In this document: piece after piece, positions 16,298 through 27,186 of the stretch | Layout of the letters: every line of letters begins with the position of its first letter | How positions within the stretch are numbered: the first letter of the stretch is position 1 | DNA from: Prevotella sp. | Lineage (GTDB): Bacteria > Bacteroidota > Bacteroidia > Bacteroidales > Bacteroidaceae | Assembly (NCBI GenBank): GCA_003447235.1 | Contig: DLZV01000041.1 | Location: 1 to 64,000 of the forward strand | DNA length: 64,000 nt | Direction of reading: 5' to 3' | The notes under the pieces: model-generated | The model's input: only the letters and a program-made list of their open reading frames with translations | Database searches by the model: none | What the model was told of the DNA's origin: nothing | Program-made: the position numbers and the translations under genes

Positions 16298-17707
16298 ATG
16301 AGAAAGAACCAAATTTTAGCGGCGGCTCTTCTCTGCCTCACGATGCAGGGCCATGCGCAGACGCCGACTAAGGGTGGCGGCATCTCCAGCGAGATGCTCA
16401 CACAGATCGAGCGCAATGGCGTTCAGAGTAGTGACCGCGTGATCAGCAATGCGCTGGCAACCAACAAGATCGACGACTTGGCCTTGAACTTCAAGGAGCA
16501 GGGCCGTCTGGACACCTACTTCAGCGTGGAGACCCCCGCACAGAGCATCCACAACCAGAAGAGTTCGGGACGCTGCTGGCTGTTCTCGGGCCTCAACGTG
16601 CTGCGTGCCAACTTCGCCCGTCTGCACAAGGACAGTATCCGCGTGGAGTACAGTCAGGTCTATCTCTCCTTCTACGACCAGCTGGAGAAGGCCAACCTGA
16701 TGCTGCAGGGCGTGATCGACTGCGCCGATAAACCCATTGACGACCAGCGCGTGCAGTTCTTCTTCAAAAATCCGCTCAATGACGGCGGTACGTTCTGTGG
16801 TGCTGCCGACCTGGCTGAGAAGTATGGTGTCGTGCCGATGGAGGCCATGCCGGAGCCCTACTCCGCAGAGAACACCTCACGTATGGCGGAGCTGATCTCC
16901 TCGAAGTTGCGCGAGTTTGGTTTGGAACTGCGCAAGATGGTGGCTGCCAAGAAGTCGAAGCGCGACATTCAGGCCCGCAAGACTGAGATGCTCGGCACGG
17001 TCTATCACATGCTGACCGTCTCGCTGGGCAACCCGGTGAAGGAGTTTACCTACGCCTTCAAGGACAAGAACGGCAAGACCGTGGGCAAGCCCCGCAAGTA
17101 CACCCCGAAGGAGTTCTACGACGAGACCGTGGGCCATCCGCTCAACGGCACCTTCGTGATGGTGATGAACGACCCGCGCCGTCCCTACTGGAAGACCTAC
17201 GAGGTGGAGTATGACCGCCACACCTACGACGGCCACAACTGGAAGTATCTCAACCTGCCCGTGGAGGAGATTGCCAAACTCGCCATCGCCTCACTCAAGG
17301 ACAGCACGAAGATGTACTCCAGCTACGACGTAGGCAAGCAGCTTGACCGCAAGCGCGGCTACCTCGCCATGGACAACTACGACTACGGATCGCTCTACGG
17401 AACGACCTTCCCCATGGACAAGGCCGACCGTATCAGCACCTTCGATAGCGGTTCTACCCACGCCATGACGCTCGTGGCCGTCGATCTCGACGAGAACGGC
17501 CAGCCGAAGAAATGGAAGGTGGAGAACAGCTGGGGCGCCAGCTATGGTCAGGGCGGTTGCCTGATCATGACCAACGAGTGGTTTGAGAACTTCATGTTCC
17601 GCCTGGTGGTCAACAAGAAGTACTGCTCCGAGGAGATCATCAAGGCCGAGCAGCAGAAGCCGATCATGGTGATGCCGGAGGATCCGCTCTTCCAGGCTGA
17701 CAGATAA
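16298..17707 (+). CDS. C1-family cysteine aminopeptidase (bleomycin hydrolase type)
   Basis: A 469-residue protein with an N-terminal signal peptide (ILAAALLCLTMQGHAQ). The papain-like catalytic set is visible: C93 in QKSSGRCWLFSG, H388 in STHAMTLV and N410 in ENSWGASYG. The size and the RCWLFSGLN pattern match bleomycin hydrolase/PepC-type enzymes. Unlike the cytoplasmic PepC, it carries a signal peptide, as many Bacteroidota members do, which points to a periplasmic role in peptide trimming. The ATG at 16298 was chosen over an in-frame GTG/ATG upstream because the signal peptide begins there. A bidirectional terminator follows. Confidence 0.88.
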   Translation: MRKNQILAAALLCLTMQGHAQTPTKGGGISSEMLTQIERNGVQSSDRVISNALATNKIDDLALNFKEQGRLDTYFSVETPAQSIHNQKSSGRCWLFSGLNVLRANFARLHKDSIRVEYSQVYLSFYDQLEKANLMLQGVIDCADKPIDDQRVQFFFKNPLNDGGTFCGAADLAEKYGVVPMEAMPEPYSAENTSRMAELISSKLREFGLELRKMVAAKKSKRDIQARKTEMLGTVYHMLTVSLGNPVKEFTYAFKDKNGKTVGKPRKYTPKEFYDETVGHPLNGTFVMVMNDPRRPYWKTYEVEYDRHTYDGHNWKYLNLPVEEIAKLAIASLKDSTKMYSSYDVGKQLDRKRGYLAMDNYDYGSLYGTTFPMDKADRISTFDSGSTHAMTLVAVDLDENGQPKKWKVENSWGASYGQGGCLIMTNEWFENFMFRLVVNKKYCSEEIIKAEQQKPIMVMPEDPLFQADR

Positions 17708-17733
17708 ATTCTTTGGCCTGAGGGCCAGGGACC

Positions 17734-17776
17734 AAAAAAGGGGATGGGAAGCAATTGCTTTCAATCCCCTTTTTTC
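17734..17776. terminator. Bidirectional terminator between the C1 peptidase gene and recA
   Basis: AAAAAAGGGGAT at 17734-17745 pairs with ATCCCCTTTTTT at 17764-17775, with an inner palindrome AAGCAATTGCTT. T runs exist in both directions, and the two genes converge here. Confidence 0.85.
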
Positions 17777-17806
17777 TATATCATAGCCGCCTGCGGCTAT
17801 TCTATA

Positions 17807-18901
<1,095 letters not shown>

Positions 18902-18937
18902 ATTTTTTTCTATGTGTTATCTTGCTAAACCTCCCTC

Positions 18938-18988
18938 CTCCCCTGCTTGACCGGAAGCCACGGAGGGTCTTCGGCGAAGCAGGGGGAG
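18938..18988 (-). terminator. Hairpin between carboxynorspermidine dehydrogenase and recA
   Basis: CTCCCCTGCTT at 18938-18948 pairs with AAGCAGGGGGAG at 18977-18988 (one bulge). No T run follows on the reverse strand, so it may attenuate rather than terminate. Confidence 0.4.
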
Positions 18989-19001
18989 AGGAAAGGGATG
19001 A

Positions 19002-20240
<1,239 letters not shown>

Positions 20241-20261
20241 TCTATGTTTCGTTTTATCTTG

Positions 20262-20882
20262 TTATTTCATCTTTTGGTCTATCTCTGCCTGGGTGATAGC
20301 GAGGGCGTCCATGAGGGAGAATCCGAGCATCTCCTCGCGGCAGCCGGCAGTCTGTGTGGGCTGCATGGTGAAGAGCGTGACGTGTTTCTTCTCGTCATCG
20401 ACATCGCGGAGGGCATGGCGCAACTCCTGCCAGAGCGAGGAGTCACTGCCATCGGGGACTATCATCAGGCGCGTCACTTCCTCTTCCGAGAGCAAGAGGC
20501 GGACCAAGTCGGTCAGCACGGGACCTTTCGCCTGTCCCTCCTCGCCCGTGGCGATGCAGTTGATGATAAACTCGCCCAACTGTTCTGAGCGGAAGGCCTT
20601 GCCGTCGAGTTCGGACTCATAGTCGGCGGGGGAGAAATGGAGGAGCTTCGGGGTCTTGCGGTCGTGGAGCAACACGACCTGGGTCTCGTGGTCGCCCGGG
20701 CGAAGGCGTCCATCGAGGGCGACGTCCACCAGCCATTGGCTGAGGTCGGCCTGGGGGATACGACGTCCCAACATGCGTTCAAAGTTGACTATCAGGTCGA
20801 AGGCGACGTGATCGACGAAATCAGCATCAACGATGATGATATTCTTGCTCCAATTGACGGGATTGATTCCTTGCTTTTTCAT
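20262..20882 (-). CDS. Conserved Bacteroidota protein (DUF6621-like)
   Basis: A 206-residue protein beginning MKKQGINPVNWSKNIIIVDADFVDHVAFDL. The DAD at the end of the first hydrophobic strand, and a later LMIVPDGSDSSLWQEL, give it the look of a Rossmann-like NYN/PIN-type fold, but the match is only visual. I recall the family as DUF6621. The ATG at 20882 is used because the next codon upstream is GTG and the -7 element TATCTTTG ends at 20888, so the message would be almost leaderless. It is probably co-transcribed with the carboxynorspermidine dehydrogenase gene downstream. Confidence 0.7.
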   Translation of the reverse strand: MKKQGINPVNWSKNIIIVDADFVDHVAFDLIVNFERMLGRRIPQADLSQWLVDVALDGRLRPGDHETQVVLLHDRKTPKLLHFSPADYESELDGKAFRSEQLGEFIINCIATGEEGQAKGPVLTDLVRLLLSEEEVTRLMIVPDGSDSSLWQELRHALRDVDDEKKHVTLFTMQPTQTAGCREEMLGFSLMDALAITQAEIDQKMK

Positions 20883-20887
20883 TGGCA

Positions 20888-20895
20888 CAAAGATA
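20888..20895 (-). promoter_or_regulatory. -7 element for the DUF6621-like gene
   Basis: TATCTTTG on the reverse strand, six bases before the ATG. Confidence 0.55.
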
Positions 20896-21071
20896 CGGTT
20901 TTTAGCTTAGTGGGCCAAACTTTTCCTTGTTTTTCTTTTGGTTCATCCGATAAATGGAGCGACTGGGTTGTTTTGCTCATCGCTTGTTATTGTCCCAACT
21001 CCTCTTCGCATTCTCAGCCTCAACGAGCGGGATTTTATCCTCGGCGGGCTTTACCTCGGTAGTCTCGGACT

Positions 21072-22157
21072 TTACCTCTCTACAGGCTTAGTCTCTACCT
21101 TGGTGGGGGCGGGCTTGACCTCGGCGGGGTTGTCCTCGTGCTTGGCGGGCTTGACCTTGACTTCTCCCAGTTTCAGACAACGCTCCACATCGGAGAGCAG
21201 GCGACGGTAGGGTTCCGACTGCATGAAACCCATGTTGCGGCGGAGCGTCGGCACAATATCGACCGTGCTATGGTCGTAGCAGGACAACTCGTTGAGGCGC
21301 TGCGTGTTGTGGACCGCCAGACGGTTGATCTCATTTTCACGGGAGCGGATGAGCTGGTCGCAGACCTTCTGCATCATCGGCACAACGACACCGTCGAAGA
21401 GATGATGGCCCTGGATGTAGAGATAGGTGGTCTCGGGCGTGACACCCAGTCGGCGCAGGTCGCGCGACAATTCACCGAGCTTCTCCTTCGTCCCCGGATT
21501 GCCCTTGCGCAGGGCAGCGAGCTTGCGGTTGACCTTGTGCTGCAGGTTGTCGAGCAGGACGGAGGCCTTGCCCGTAGAAAAGGCGCCGAGAGCCACGACA
21601 TTGTTGAAGTCGGCGATGGTGAAGAGGTTGTTCTTCCTCCTCCGATAGAAGAAGATGTTCCACAGAAAGAGGGGGTAGATAATCTGACTGTAGCGACGCA
21701 GGAAGGCGTCGAAGTCGAAGATCTTGCGGTCGTTGAGGGTCACAGAGACACACATATCGTGGAGGCTCGGTCCATAGCACTGGTAGTTTTCTATCGCATA
21801 GACGTAGGTGTGGAGGACGTAGGGATTGTCGCAGACCTGCTTCGAATCCTCCGTCCGCCCCTGGAGGAGGTAGTCGTAGTCGGCATCGACGCAGGCCAGC
21901 ATGTCCTTGCCCGTGCCGTGGAGCAGCAGGCTCGTCAGCACCGACTTCTTGCCGCGCGAGAGTTTTTTGCGCGTGGGTAGCATCACCTCGAAGTAGCGGT
22001 GCTCGTTCTCGTAGCGGGCAAGCACCATGCGCCAGAAGAAGACATCGTCGTAGGCCTCAACGTAGGCCACGATCCTGCGCCTCGCCTTGCGCCCGTTGAG
22101 GCGGTTGGAGGCAGTGACGTAGTCGGAGGTGATATTGTCTTTCAGCCGTTTTGCCAT
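21072..22157 (-). CDS. DUF4435 (Toprim-like) protein paired with an AAA ATPase
   Basis: A 361-residue protein that matches the DUF4435 layout. RRRIVAYVEAYDDVFFWR (E34, with D37/D38) is followed by DMLACVDADYDYLL (D91, D93), the E...DxD arrangement of Toprim metal sites. PYVLHTYVYAIENYQC then follows. A charged Lys/Pro-rich tail ends the protein. It lies 16 bases after the ATPase gene. AAA ATPase plus DUF4435 is the architecture of PARIS defence (AriA/AriB, with AriB a Toprim nuclease) and of OLD-like systems. Similar pairs also occur in Bacteroidota cores with no assigned role, so defence is an inference. Confidence 0.75.
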   Translation of the reverse strand: MAKRLKDNITSDYVTASNRLNGRKARRRIVAYVEAYDDVFFWRMVLARYENEHRYFEVMLPTRKKLSRGKKSVLTSLLLHGTGKDMLACVDADYDYLLQGRTEDSKQVCDNPYVLHTYVYAIENYQCYGPSLHDMCVSVTLNDRKIFDFDAFLRRYSQIIYPLFLWNIFFYRRRKNNLFTIADFNNVVALGAFSTGKASVLLDNLQHKVNRKLAALRKGNPGTKEKLGELSRDLRRLGVTPETTYLYIQGHHLFDGVVVPMMQKVCDQLIRSRENEINRLAVHNTQRLNELSCYDHSTVDIVPTLRRNMGFMQSEPYRRLLSDVERCLKLGEVKVKPAKHEDNPAEVKPAPTKVETKPVER

Positions 22158-22173
22158 ATCGCAGCCTTCCCTA

Positions 22174-22995
22174 TTATTCGTCCTCCGTTATCTCCGACAC
22201 CTCCGTCACGTTGTCGAGCCAGCCGTTCATGATGACAGCGGGACTATGGGTGGTGAGGATGATCTGTACGTTGGGGTTGAGTTCGAGTATCAGGTCGATG
22301 AGCCGTTTCTGCCATTCGACGTGGAGGCTCACCTCGGGCTCGTCCATGAAGAGCACGTAGTTTTGTCCGTCCTCGATGAGCACGGTAAGCAGGATGACCA
22401 GCATTTGCTTCTCGCCGCTGGAGAGTTGATAAGGCATGAGCGTCTCGCCGATCTGTTCGAAGCGAATTTCGTTCTCCGTGCGCACGATCTTCTTGCCTGT
22501 CTCGGAGAAGAGGTCGTCGATGAGATCCTGAAACTTCCGCTTCGGTTGGCTGATGCGCTGGGCCTCCTCGGCAGCCTCGGGTGTAGCCTTCTGCAGGGCC
22601 TGGATCATGCGGTTGCCGATATTGACCTGGTAGTCAAGATACTTCCGCTGCAGTTTGTAGATCTGCCAGTCGAGTTCGGTGACGAGGGAGGCGTCGATCT
22701 TGTCCGTTATCTCCGTACTCATCAGCGGGCGGTCGAAGGACCGGATGATGTCGAAGCGTACCCAGCGGGCTTCCTCAGGCGCCACACGCAGGCGGACTCC
22801 CTTGACGGGATGGCTCGGCAACTCGCCGCCACGGGCCAGGCTCCGCACCACCTTGTTGAGGATGGTACTCTTTCCCACACCGTTGATGCCGCTCAGGATG
22901 TTGACCTGTCGGTGCAACTCCCAGCAGACGTGTTTCTTGCCGCTCCAGAGCGAGTCGATCTCTATCTCCTTGATGTATTCAGCATATTTCTGCAT
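22174..22995 (-). CDS. AAA ATPase (OLD/SMC-like, AriA-type), partner of the DUF4435 gene
   Basis: A 273-residue ABC-type ATPase: Walker A GINGVGKS (36-43), signature LSSGEKQ (191-197), Walker B VLFMDEP (214-220, with D218 and E219) and switch H250 in TTHSP. A helical insert (about 105-175) takes the place of the coiled coil of larger relatives. It would bind ATP as a dimer and gate or sense for the DUF4435 partner. It is shorter than AriA of known PARIS systems (about 450 residues as I recall), so the match is architectural only. TAACTTTG at 23054-23061 is its -7 element. Confidence 0.8.
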   Translation of the reverse strand: MQKYAEYIKEIEIDSLWSGKKHVCWELHRQVNILSGINGVGKSTILNKVVRSLARGGELPSHPVKGVRLRVAPEEARWVRFDIIRSFDRPLMSTEITDKIDASLVTELDWQIYKLQRKYLDYQVNIGNRMIQALQKATPEAAEEAQRISQPKRKFQDLIDDLFSETGKKIVRTENEIRFEQIGETLMPYQLSSGEKQMLVILLTVLIEDGQNYVLFMDEPEVSLHVEWQKRLIDLILELNPNVQIILTTHSPAVIMNGWLDNVTEVSEITEDE

Positions 22996-23053
22996 AACGT
23001 TCAGGTATAATTGTTTGTTGGGAAGCGCGTGCCATGAGGGCTGGCTTCTCTTG

Positions 23054-23061
23054 CAAAGTTA
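23054..23061 (-). promoter_or_regulatory. -7 element of the ATPase/DUF4435 pair
   Basis: TAACTTTG on the reverse strand, about 58 bases before the ATG. Confidence 0.5.
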
Positions 23062-23187
23062 GTCATTTTTCTTCATACCAACACGCTGCGAACGGTCTTT
23101 TTTCTTCAAAAACACGTTTAAACGTTTACTATGCTATTTTTCCTCATCTTTTATCGTCTCTCTTACTTACTTTTTTCTTTAGCATCA

Positions 23188-23219
23188 TTTGCGCAATCAG
23201 TCCTTTTTTGCTACTTTTG
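23188..23219 (+). promoter_or_regulatory. Promoter of the GH92 gene
   Basis: TTTG at 23188-23191, a 20-base spacer, and TACTTTTG at 23212-23219. Confidence 0.7.
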
Positions 23220-23264
23220 CAACGTCAATTTCAACCATCAGCAACCAACGACACCACCAAATAG

Positions 23265-25610
23265 ATGAAACGTATCTTCCTCCTCGCCCTGCTCGCCACC
23301 GCGCTATGGGCTCTCTCCACGTCGGTCCTGGCGCAGAGCCAAGACGGCCTGAGACAATATGTGGAGCCGCGCATCGGCACGGCCCACTGTCGCTACTTCC
23401 ACTTCGCGCCCGGCGCGCTGCCCTTCGGCATGGCCAAGCCCGGACCCTCCACCAACGGCCACTACGGCAACGTGGACGGCTGGCAGGCCACGGGCTACGA
23501 CTATCGCGACCGATCGATCGAGAGTTTTCCCTGCACCCATGAGTTCCAGGTGGGCGGCATCAGCGTCATGGCCACCACGGGGCACCTCATCACCGTACCC
23601 GGAGACACCACGGAGGCGGGCATACAAAAGGGCTACCGCTCCCACTTCAGCCACGACGACGAGGTAGCGACGGCGGGCTACTACAGCGTCCTGCTGCAGG
23701 ACTATGGCATCCGCGCCGAGATGACGGCCACGCAACGCGTCGCCCTGCAGCGCTACACATTCCCCAAATCGCAGGAGAGCCACCTCATCTTCGACATCGG
23801 CCACCGTATGGGAGAGAGTGGAGCAATCAAGGACGCAGAGGTGCGCATCCTCGACGACGGCACTATCGAGGGCTACGTCGTCACCTATCCCGAATACGTC
23901 AAGGCTTACCAGCCCGGGGCAGTCGTACCCATATACTTCTCGGCCACGACCAGCAAACGACCAAAACGCTGGGGCACCTTCCACGACGCCACCATCCATC
24001 GACAGGTGAGAGAGGCGCGCGGCGAGGGCGCGGGAGCCTATCTCTCCTTCGCCACGAAGGAGGGCGAGCAGGTGACGGTGAAGGTGGGCATCTCCTACAC
24101 CTCCGTGGAGAACGCACGGCAGAACCGACTGGCCGAGGCGCGGACGCTGACCTTCGACGAGGCCAGGGAAGAGTCGGCGCGCCAATGGGAAGATATGCTG
24201 GGGCGCATCCGCGTCGAGACAGACCGCAGGGAGGACAAAGTGAAGTTCTACACGGGCCTCTACCATGCGCTGCTGGGGCGCGGCGTCTGCAGCGACGTCT
24301 CGGGCGACTATCCGAAGCACGACGGCACGGTGGGCCACCTGCCGACGAAGGAGGGGCGTCCGGCCTTCAACCTCTACAACACCGACGCCATGTGGGGCGC
24401 GCAGTGGGGACTGACGCAGCTCTGGATAATGGCCTATCCCGACCACATGAGCGACTATATCAGCAGCCACCTGCAGGTCTACAAGGACTGTGGCTGGCTG
24501 GCCGACGGACTGGCCTGCAGCCGCTTCGTCTCGGGCGTGGGCACCAATCAGCTGAGCAACATGATCGTGGCGGCCTATATGGCGGGCATACGCGACTTCG
24601 ACCTGCCGCTGGCCTACGAGGCATGCCTGAAGAACGAACTGGGATGGGAGGAACGCCCGCGGGGAGCTGGCAAGGCCGACACCAAGGACTTCCTGCGCCT
24701 GGGCTACGTGCCCCACGTTCATGCTGCGGACGGAGGGCTCTACAACTTCTCGGCGTCCCACACGATGGAGTATAGCTACAGTGCCTACGCCGTGGCGCAA
24801 CTGGCCCGGGCCTTGGGCAAAGAGGCCGACTACGATCGGCTGATGGGCCTGTCGCACGGCTGGGAGAACCTCTACGACTCGACGTGCAACTTCGTGCGGC
24901 CGCGCTACGACGACGGCACCTTCGTCGAAAACTTCGACCCGCTGGAGGTGTGGCGCGGATTCCAGGAGGGCAACGCGTGGCAATACACTTTCTACGTGCC
25001 CCACGACCCGCAGGCGATGATCGCCAAGGTGGGGACCGAGGTCTTCAACGCGCGCCTCGACAGCATCTTCACACTCTCGCAGCGGCGCATCTTCAGCGGA
25101 GGCACGGAGGTAGAGGCGTTTGCCGGACTGCGCACGCTCTACAACCAGGGCAACGAGCCTTCGCTCCACATCTCGTGGCTCTTCAACGAATCGGGACGCC
25201 CGTCGAGGACGCAACACTGGGTGCGCGCCATCCTCAACGAGTTCTATGGTACGGACGGCATCCACGGCTACGGCTACGGACAGGACGAGGACCAGGGAAT
25301 GCTGGGGGCCTGGTACGCCGTCTCCTCCATCGGCCTCTTCGACGTGAAGGGACTCGACGACCTCCAGCCCTCACTGGGCCTGGGCAGCACGATCTTCGAC
25401 CGCGTGACCATCCAGTTGCACCCGCGCTACTACCCCGGAGGCCAGTTTGTCATCCAGGCCGTGGACAACAGCCGCCACAACGAGTACGTGCAGCGCTTCT
25501 CCCTCGACGGCACGCGACTGACCACTCCGCGCATCCCCTTCCAGCGCTTCGCCCAGGGCGGCACGCTCACCGTGAACATGGGCTCCACGCCCGTGGACAA
25601 CTACGAGTAG
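23265..25610 (+). CDS. GH92 alpha-mannosidase, secreted
   Basis: A 781-residue protein with a signal peptide (LALLATALWALSTSVLAQ). It has GH92 landmarks: YVEPRIGTAH near the N-terminus, NLYNTDAMWGAQWGLTQLWIMAYPDH, GGLYNFSASHTMEYSYSAYAVAQLA, and the acidic catalytic loop GQDEDQGMLGAWYAVSSIG. GH92 enzymes are calcium-dependent exo-alpha-mannosidases that act on N-glycans or yeast mannan. The loop differs slightly from the commoner GNEDCGQMSAWY form, as in some GH92 branches. No SusC/D pair is adjacent, so the enzyme is not in an obvious glycan-use locus here. The promoter is clear. Confidence 0.93.
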   Translation: MKRIFLLALLATALWALSTSVLAQSQDGLRQYVEPRIGTAHCRYFHFAPGALPFGMAKPGPSTNGHYGNVDGWQATGYDYRDRSIESFPCTHEFQVGGISVMATTGHLITVPGDTTEAGIQKGYRSHFSHDDEVATAGYYSVLLQDYGIRAEMTATQRVALQRYTFPKSQESHLIFDIGHRMGESGAIKDAEVRILDDGTIEGYVVTYPEYVKAYQPGAVVPIYFSATTSKRPKRWGTFHDATIHRQVREARGEGAGAYLSFATKEGEQVTVKVGISYTSVENARQNRLAEARTLTFDEAREESARQWEDMLGRIRVETDRREDKVKFYTGLYHALLGRGVCSDVSGDYPKHDGTVGHLPTKEGRPAFNLYNTDAMWGAQWGLTQLWIMAYPDHMSDYISSHLQVYKDCGWLADGLACSRFVSGVGTNQLSNMIVAAYMAGIRDFDLPLAYEACLKNELGWEERPRGAGKADTKDFLRLGYVPHVHAADGGLYNFSASHTMEYSYSAYAVAQLARALGKEADYDRLMGLSHGWENLYDSTCNFVRPRYDDGTFVENFDPLEVWRGFQEGNAWQYTFYVPHDPQAMIAKVGTEVFNARLDSIFTLSQRRIFSGGTEVEAFAGLRTLYNQGNEPSLHISWLFNESGRPSRTQHWVRAILNEFYGTDGIHGYGYGQDEDQGMLGAWYAVSSIGLFDVKGLDDLQPSLGLGSTIFDRVTIQLHPRYYPGGQFVIQAVDNSRHNEYVQRFSLDGTRLTTPRIPFQRFAQGGTLTVNMGSTPVDNYE

Positions 25611-25908
25611 CCATTGGACAGCACGCAGAGGAAACAAACAATCCAGCGCGACCTTTAGTTATCACGAAGTGTGGTCATCAGCAACCTTCGGCAAGGTAGC
25701 GGAACACGCCACGAGACTGCAAGACAACAACTTCACCGCTCGCCACCCTGGAGCACCCACCAGACAACCAGCAAAAACGGGGCTCTCGGGGGGGGGGGTA
25801 AAGCTCAGATTACACCCACGAGCGTACGGCGATGCAAAAAGTGCAATAAAAAACAAAATCGGAGCATTCTTTTTCAGTTATTCCCGCAGTTTTTGGAAGA
25901 AAAACTCA
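25611..25908. other. Intergenic region with a poly-G tract
   Basis: No gene is recognised. A run of nine or more G at about 25790-25798 is a possible length-variable tract, but it is not inside an evident coding region. Confidence 0.35.
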
Positions 25909-25916
25909 TAACTTTG
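25909..25916 (+). promoter_or_regulatory. -7 element for the fimbrillin cluster
   Basis: TAACTTTG at 25909-25916, about 280 bases before the fimbrillin ATG. The spacing to the nearest TTTG is unusual. Confidence 0.45.
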
Positions 25917-26198
25917 CATCTGGCTATTCATACTCACAACGTGCCAGTATGGACTACAAGACAAGCGGATTAAAAGTCGTGCCGACCGGCAAGGGAAGGG
26001 ACTGCCGTTGGCGGCTCGCGCTAAGACCCTGCAACAGTCGGCAGGGAGTGTAGCAACGCGCCACAGTCCATCCTCCTCGCCATGCTGACACGGCAAGCAT
26101 AGAAAAGGCTCATAACGGCAGAAAAGAAGGGGACGCCCCGTTGGAACATCAACAAAAGCACCAGCCTTCACACTGCAAAGACGATCAAAGAACAAAAT
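25917..26198 (+). other. Long leader of the fimbrillin cluster with two possible mini-ORFs
   Basis: From ATG 25948 a 34-codon frame reads MDYKTSGLKVVPTGKGRDC and ends in SRQGV before a TAG at about 26050. A 6-codon frame (MLTRQA) follows. A GGGGACGCCCC hairpin occurs near 26130. It does not match a riboswitch I know. It may be leader-peptide or RNA-structure control. Confidence 0.3.
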
Positions 26199-27149
26199 AT
26201 GAAAAAATACACCATCAACTCTCCACTGAGGCGAATCATACTATCGGTCTGCGCCGTGGCATTGTGCGCATGCTCGTCGGAGACAGGAGAAGGCGAGCAG
26301 CCGGACACGCCGCCCACCCCACCCGATCCGGCAGCGAAATGGCCGATACGCATCAGCAGCGTGCAGGAAACTCTCGGCTCGGACGACGCCTTCGAAGAGG
26401 GCGACAAGATAGGCGTGTATGTGGTGAACCGCAACAGCGACGGATCGCAGGTCGCACTGAAGACTGAAGGCAACTATATAGACAACAGGATGTATGTGCT
26501 CCGGAGCACCTGGACCTCAGCGGTGCCGGAATACTGGAAGGACGCGGCTACCCACGCCGACTTCTACATGTACTATCCTTACACCACGACCATAGCGAAT
26601 GTCGAGGCACTGCCATGGAGCGTGAGGACCAACCAAAGCGCAGCGTCGGACTACAAGGCCAGCGAACTGCTCATCGGCAAGACGCTGGACGCAGCTCCGA
26701 GCGAGAACGCTGTGAGCATCAGCGCGAAGCACGCCATGGCGCAGGTCGTCATCACCCTGGCGGCGGGCAAAGGATTCTCCACGGCCTCGCTGGCGAGTGC
26801 CCAGGTCAGCGTGAGGATCAACAACGTGAGGACGCACGCCACGGCCAATCTCGCCACAGGCATCGTGACGGCCACGGAGGACAAGGGCTATGTCACGCCG
26901 ATGAGGGAAGGCAGTGTGTACAAGGCGATCGTGGTGCCGCAGCAGTTGGACAAGGGCCACTTGATCACGGTGACGGTGGACGGCACGGACTTCAACCTGC
27001 AGAAAGACCCACGGCTCACGGCCTTTGAGCAGGGACACCGCTACCAGATGACCGTGACGCTGAGCAAGACCAGCGGCGGCATGAGTGTGGGCATAGTGAA
27101 CTGGAGCGACGACGGCGTCGACTATGGAGGCGTTGCCGAACCGAATTAA
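26199..27149 (+). CDS. Fimbrillin-family lipoprotein
   Basis: A 316-residue protein. The lipoprotein signal ends in ALCACSS (lipobox Cys at about residue 26), followed by a Pro-rich linker. The body has the fimbrillin/Mfa-like pattern: FEEGDKIGVYVV, then YYPYTTTI, DYKASELLIGKT, and AMAQVVITLAAGKGF. Such proteins are shaft or tip subunits of FimA/Mfa1-type (type V) pili or surface lipoproteins, polymerised by donor-strand exchange after Arg-gingipain-like cleavage. It is the first gene after a long leader, followed after 37 bases by a second fimbrillin-domain protein. No FimB-, FimC- or Mfa2-like anchor gene is evident. Confidence 0.85.
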   Translation: MKKYTINSPLRRIILSVCAVALCACSSETGEGEQPDTPPTPPDPAAKWPIRISSVQETLGSDDAFEEGDKIGVYVVNRNSDGSQVALKTEGNYIDNRMYVLRSTWTSAVPEYWKDAATHADFYMYYPYTTTIANVEALPWSVRTNQSAASDYKASELLIGKTLDAAPSENAVSISAKHAMAQVVITLAAGKGFSTASLASAQVSVRINNVRTHATANLATGIVTATEDKGYVTPMREGSVYKAIVVPQQLDKGHLITVTVDGTDFNLQKDPRLTAFEQGHRYQMTVTLSKTSGGMSVGIVNWSDDGVDYGGVAEPN

Positions 27150-27186
27150 GCCGTTGCGAAATCATCATTAGAAAAAAGAAAGATCC

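Noticed and set aside
25790..25860. Poly-G tract as a phase-variable switch
   Set aside because: It is not inside a recognisable gene or between promoter boxes, so no switching role can be supported.
25985..26110. Possible cobalamin-type riboswitch (words such as GCCACAG and AAGGGAAGGG)
   Set aside because: The order and spacing of the conserved boxes do not match, and the downstream gene is a fimbrillin rather than a transporter or cobalamin gene.
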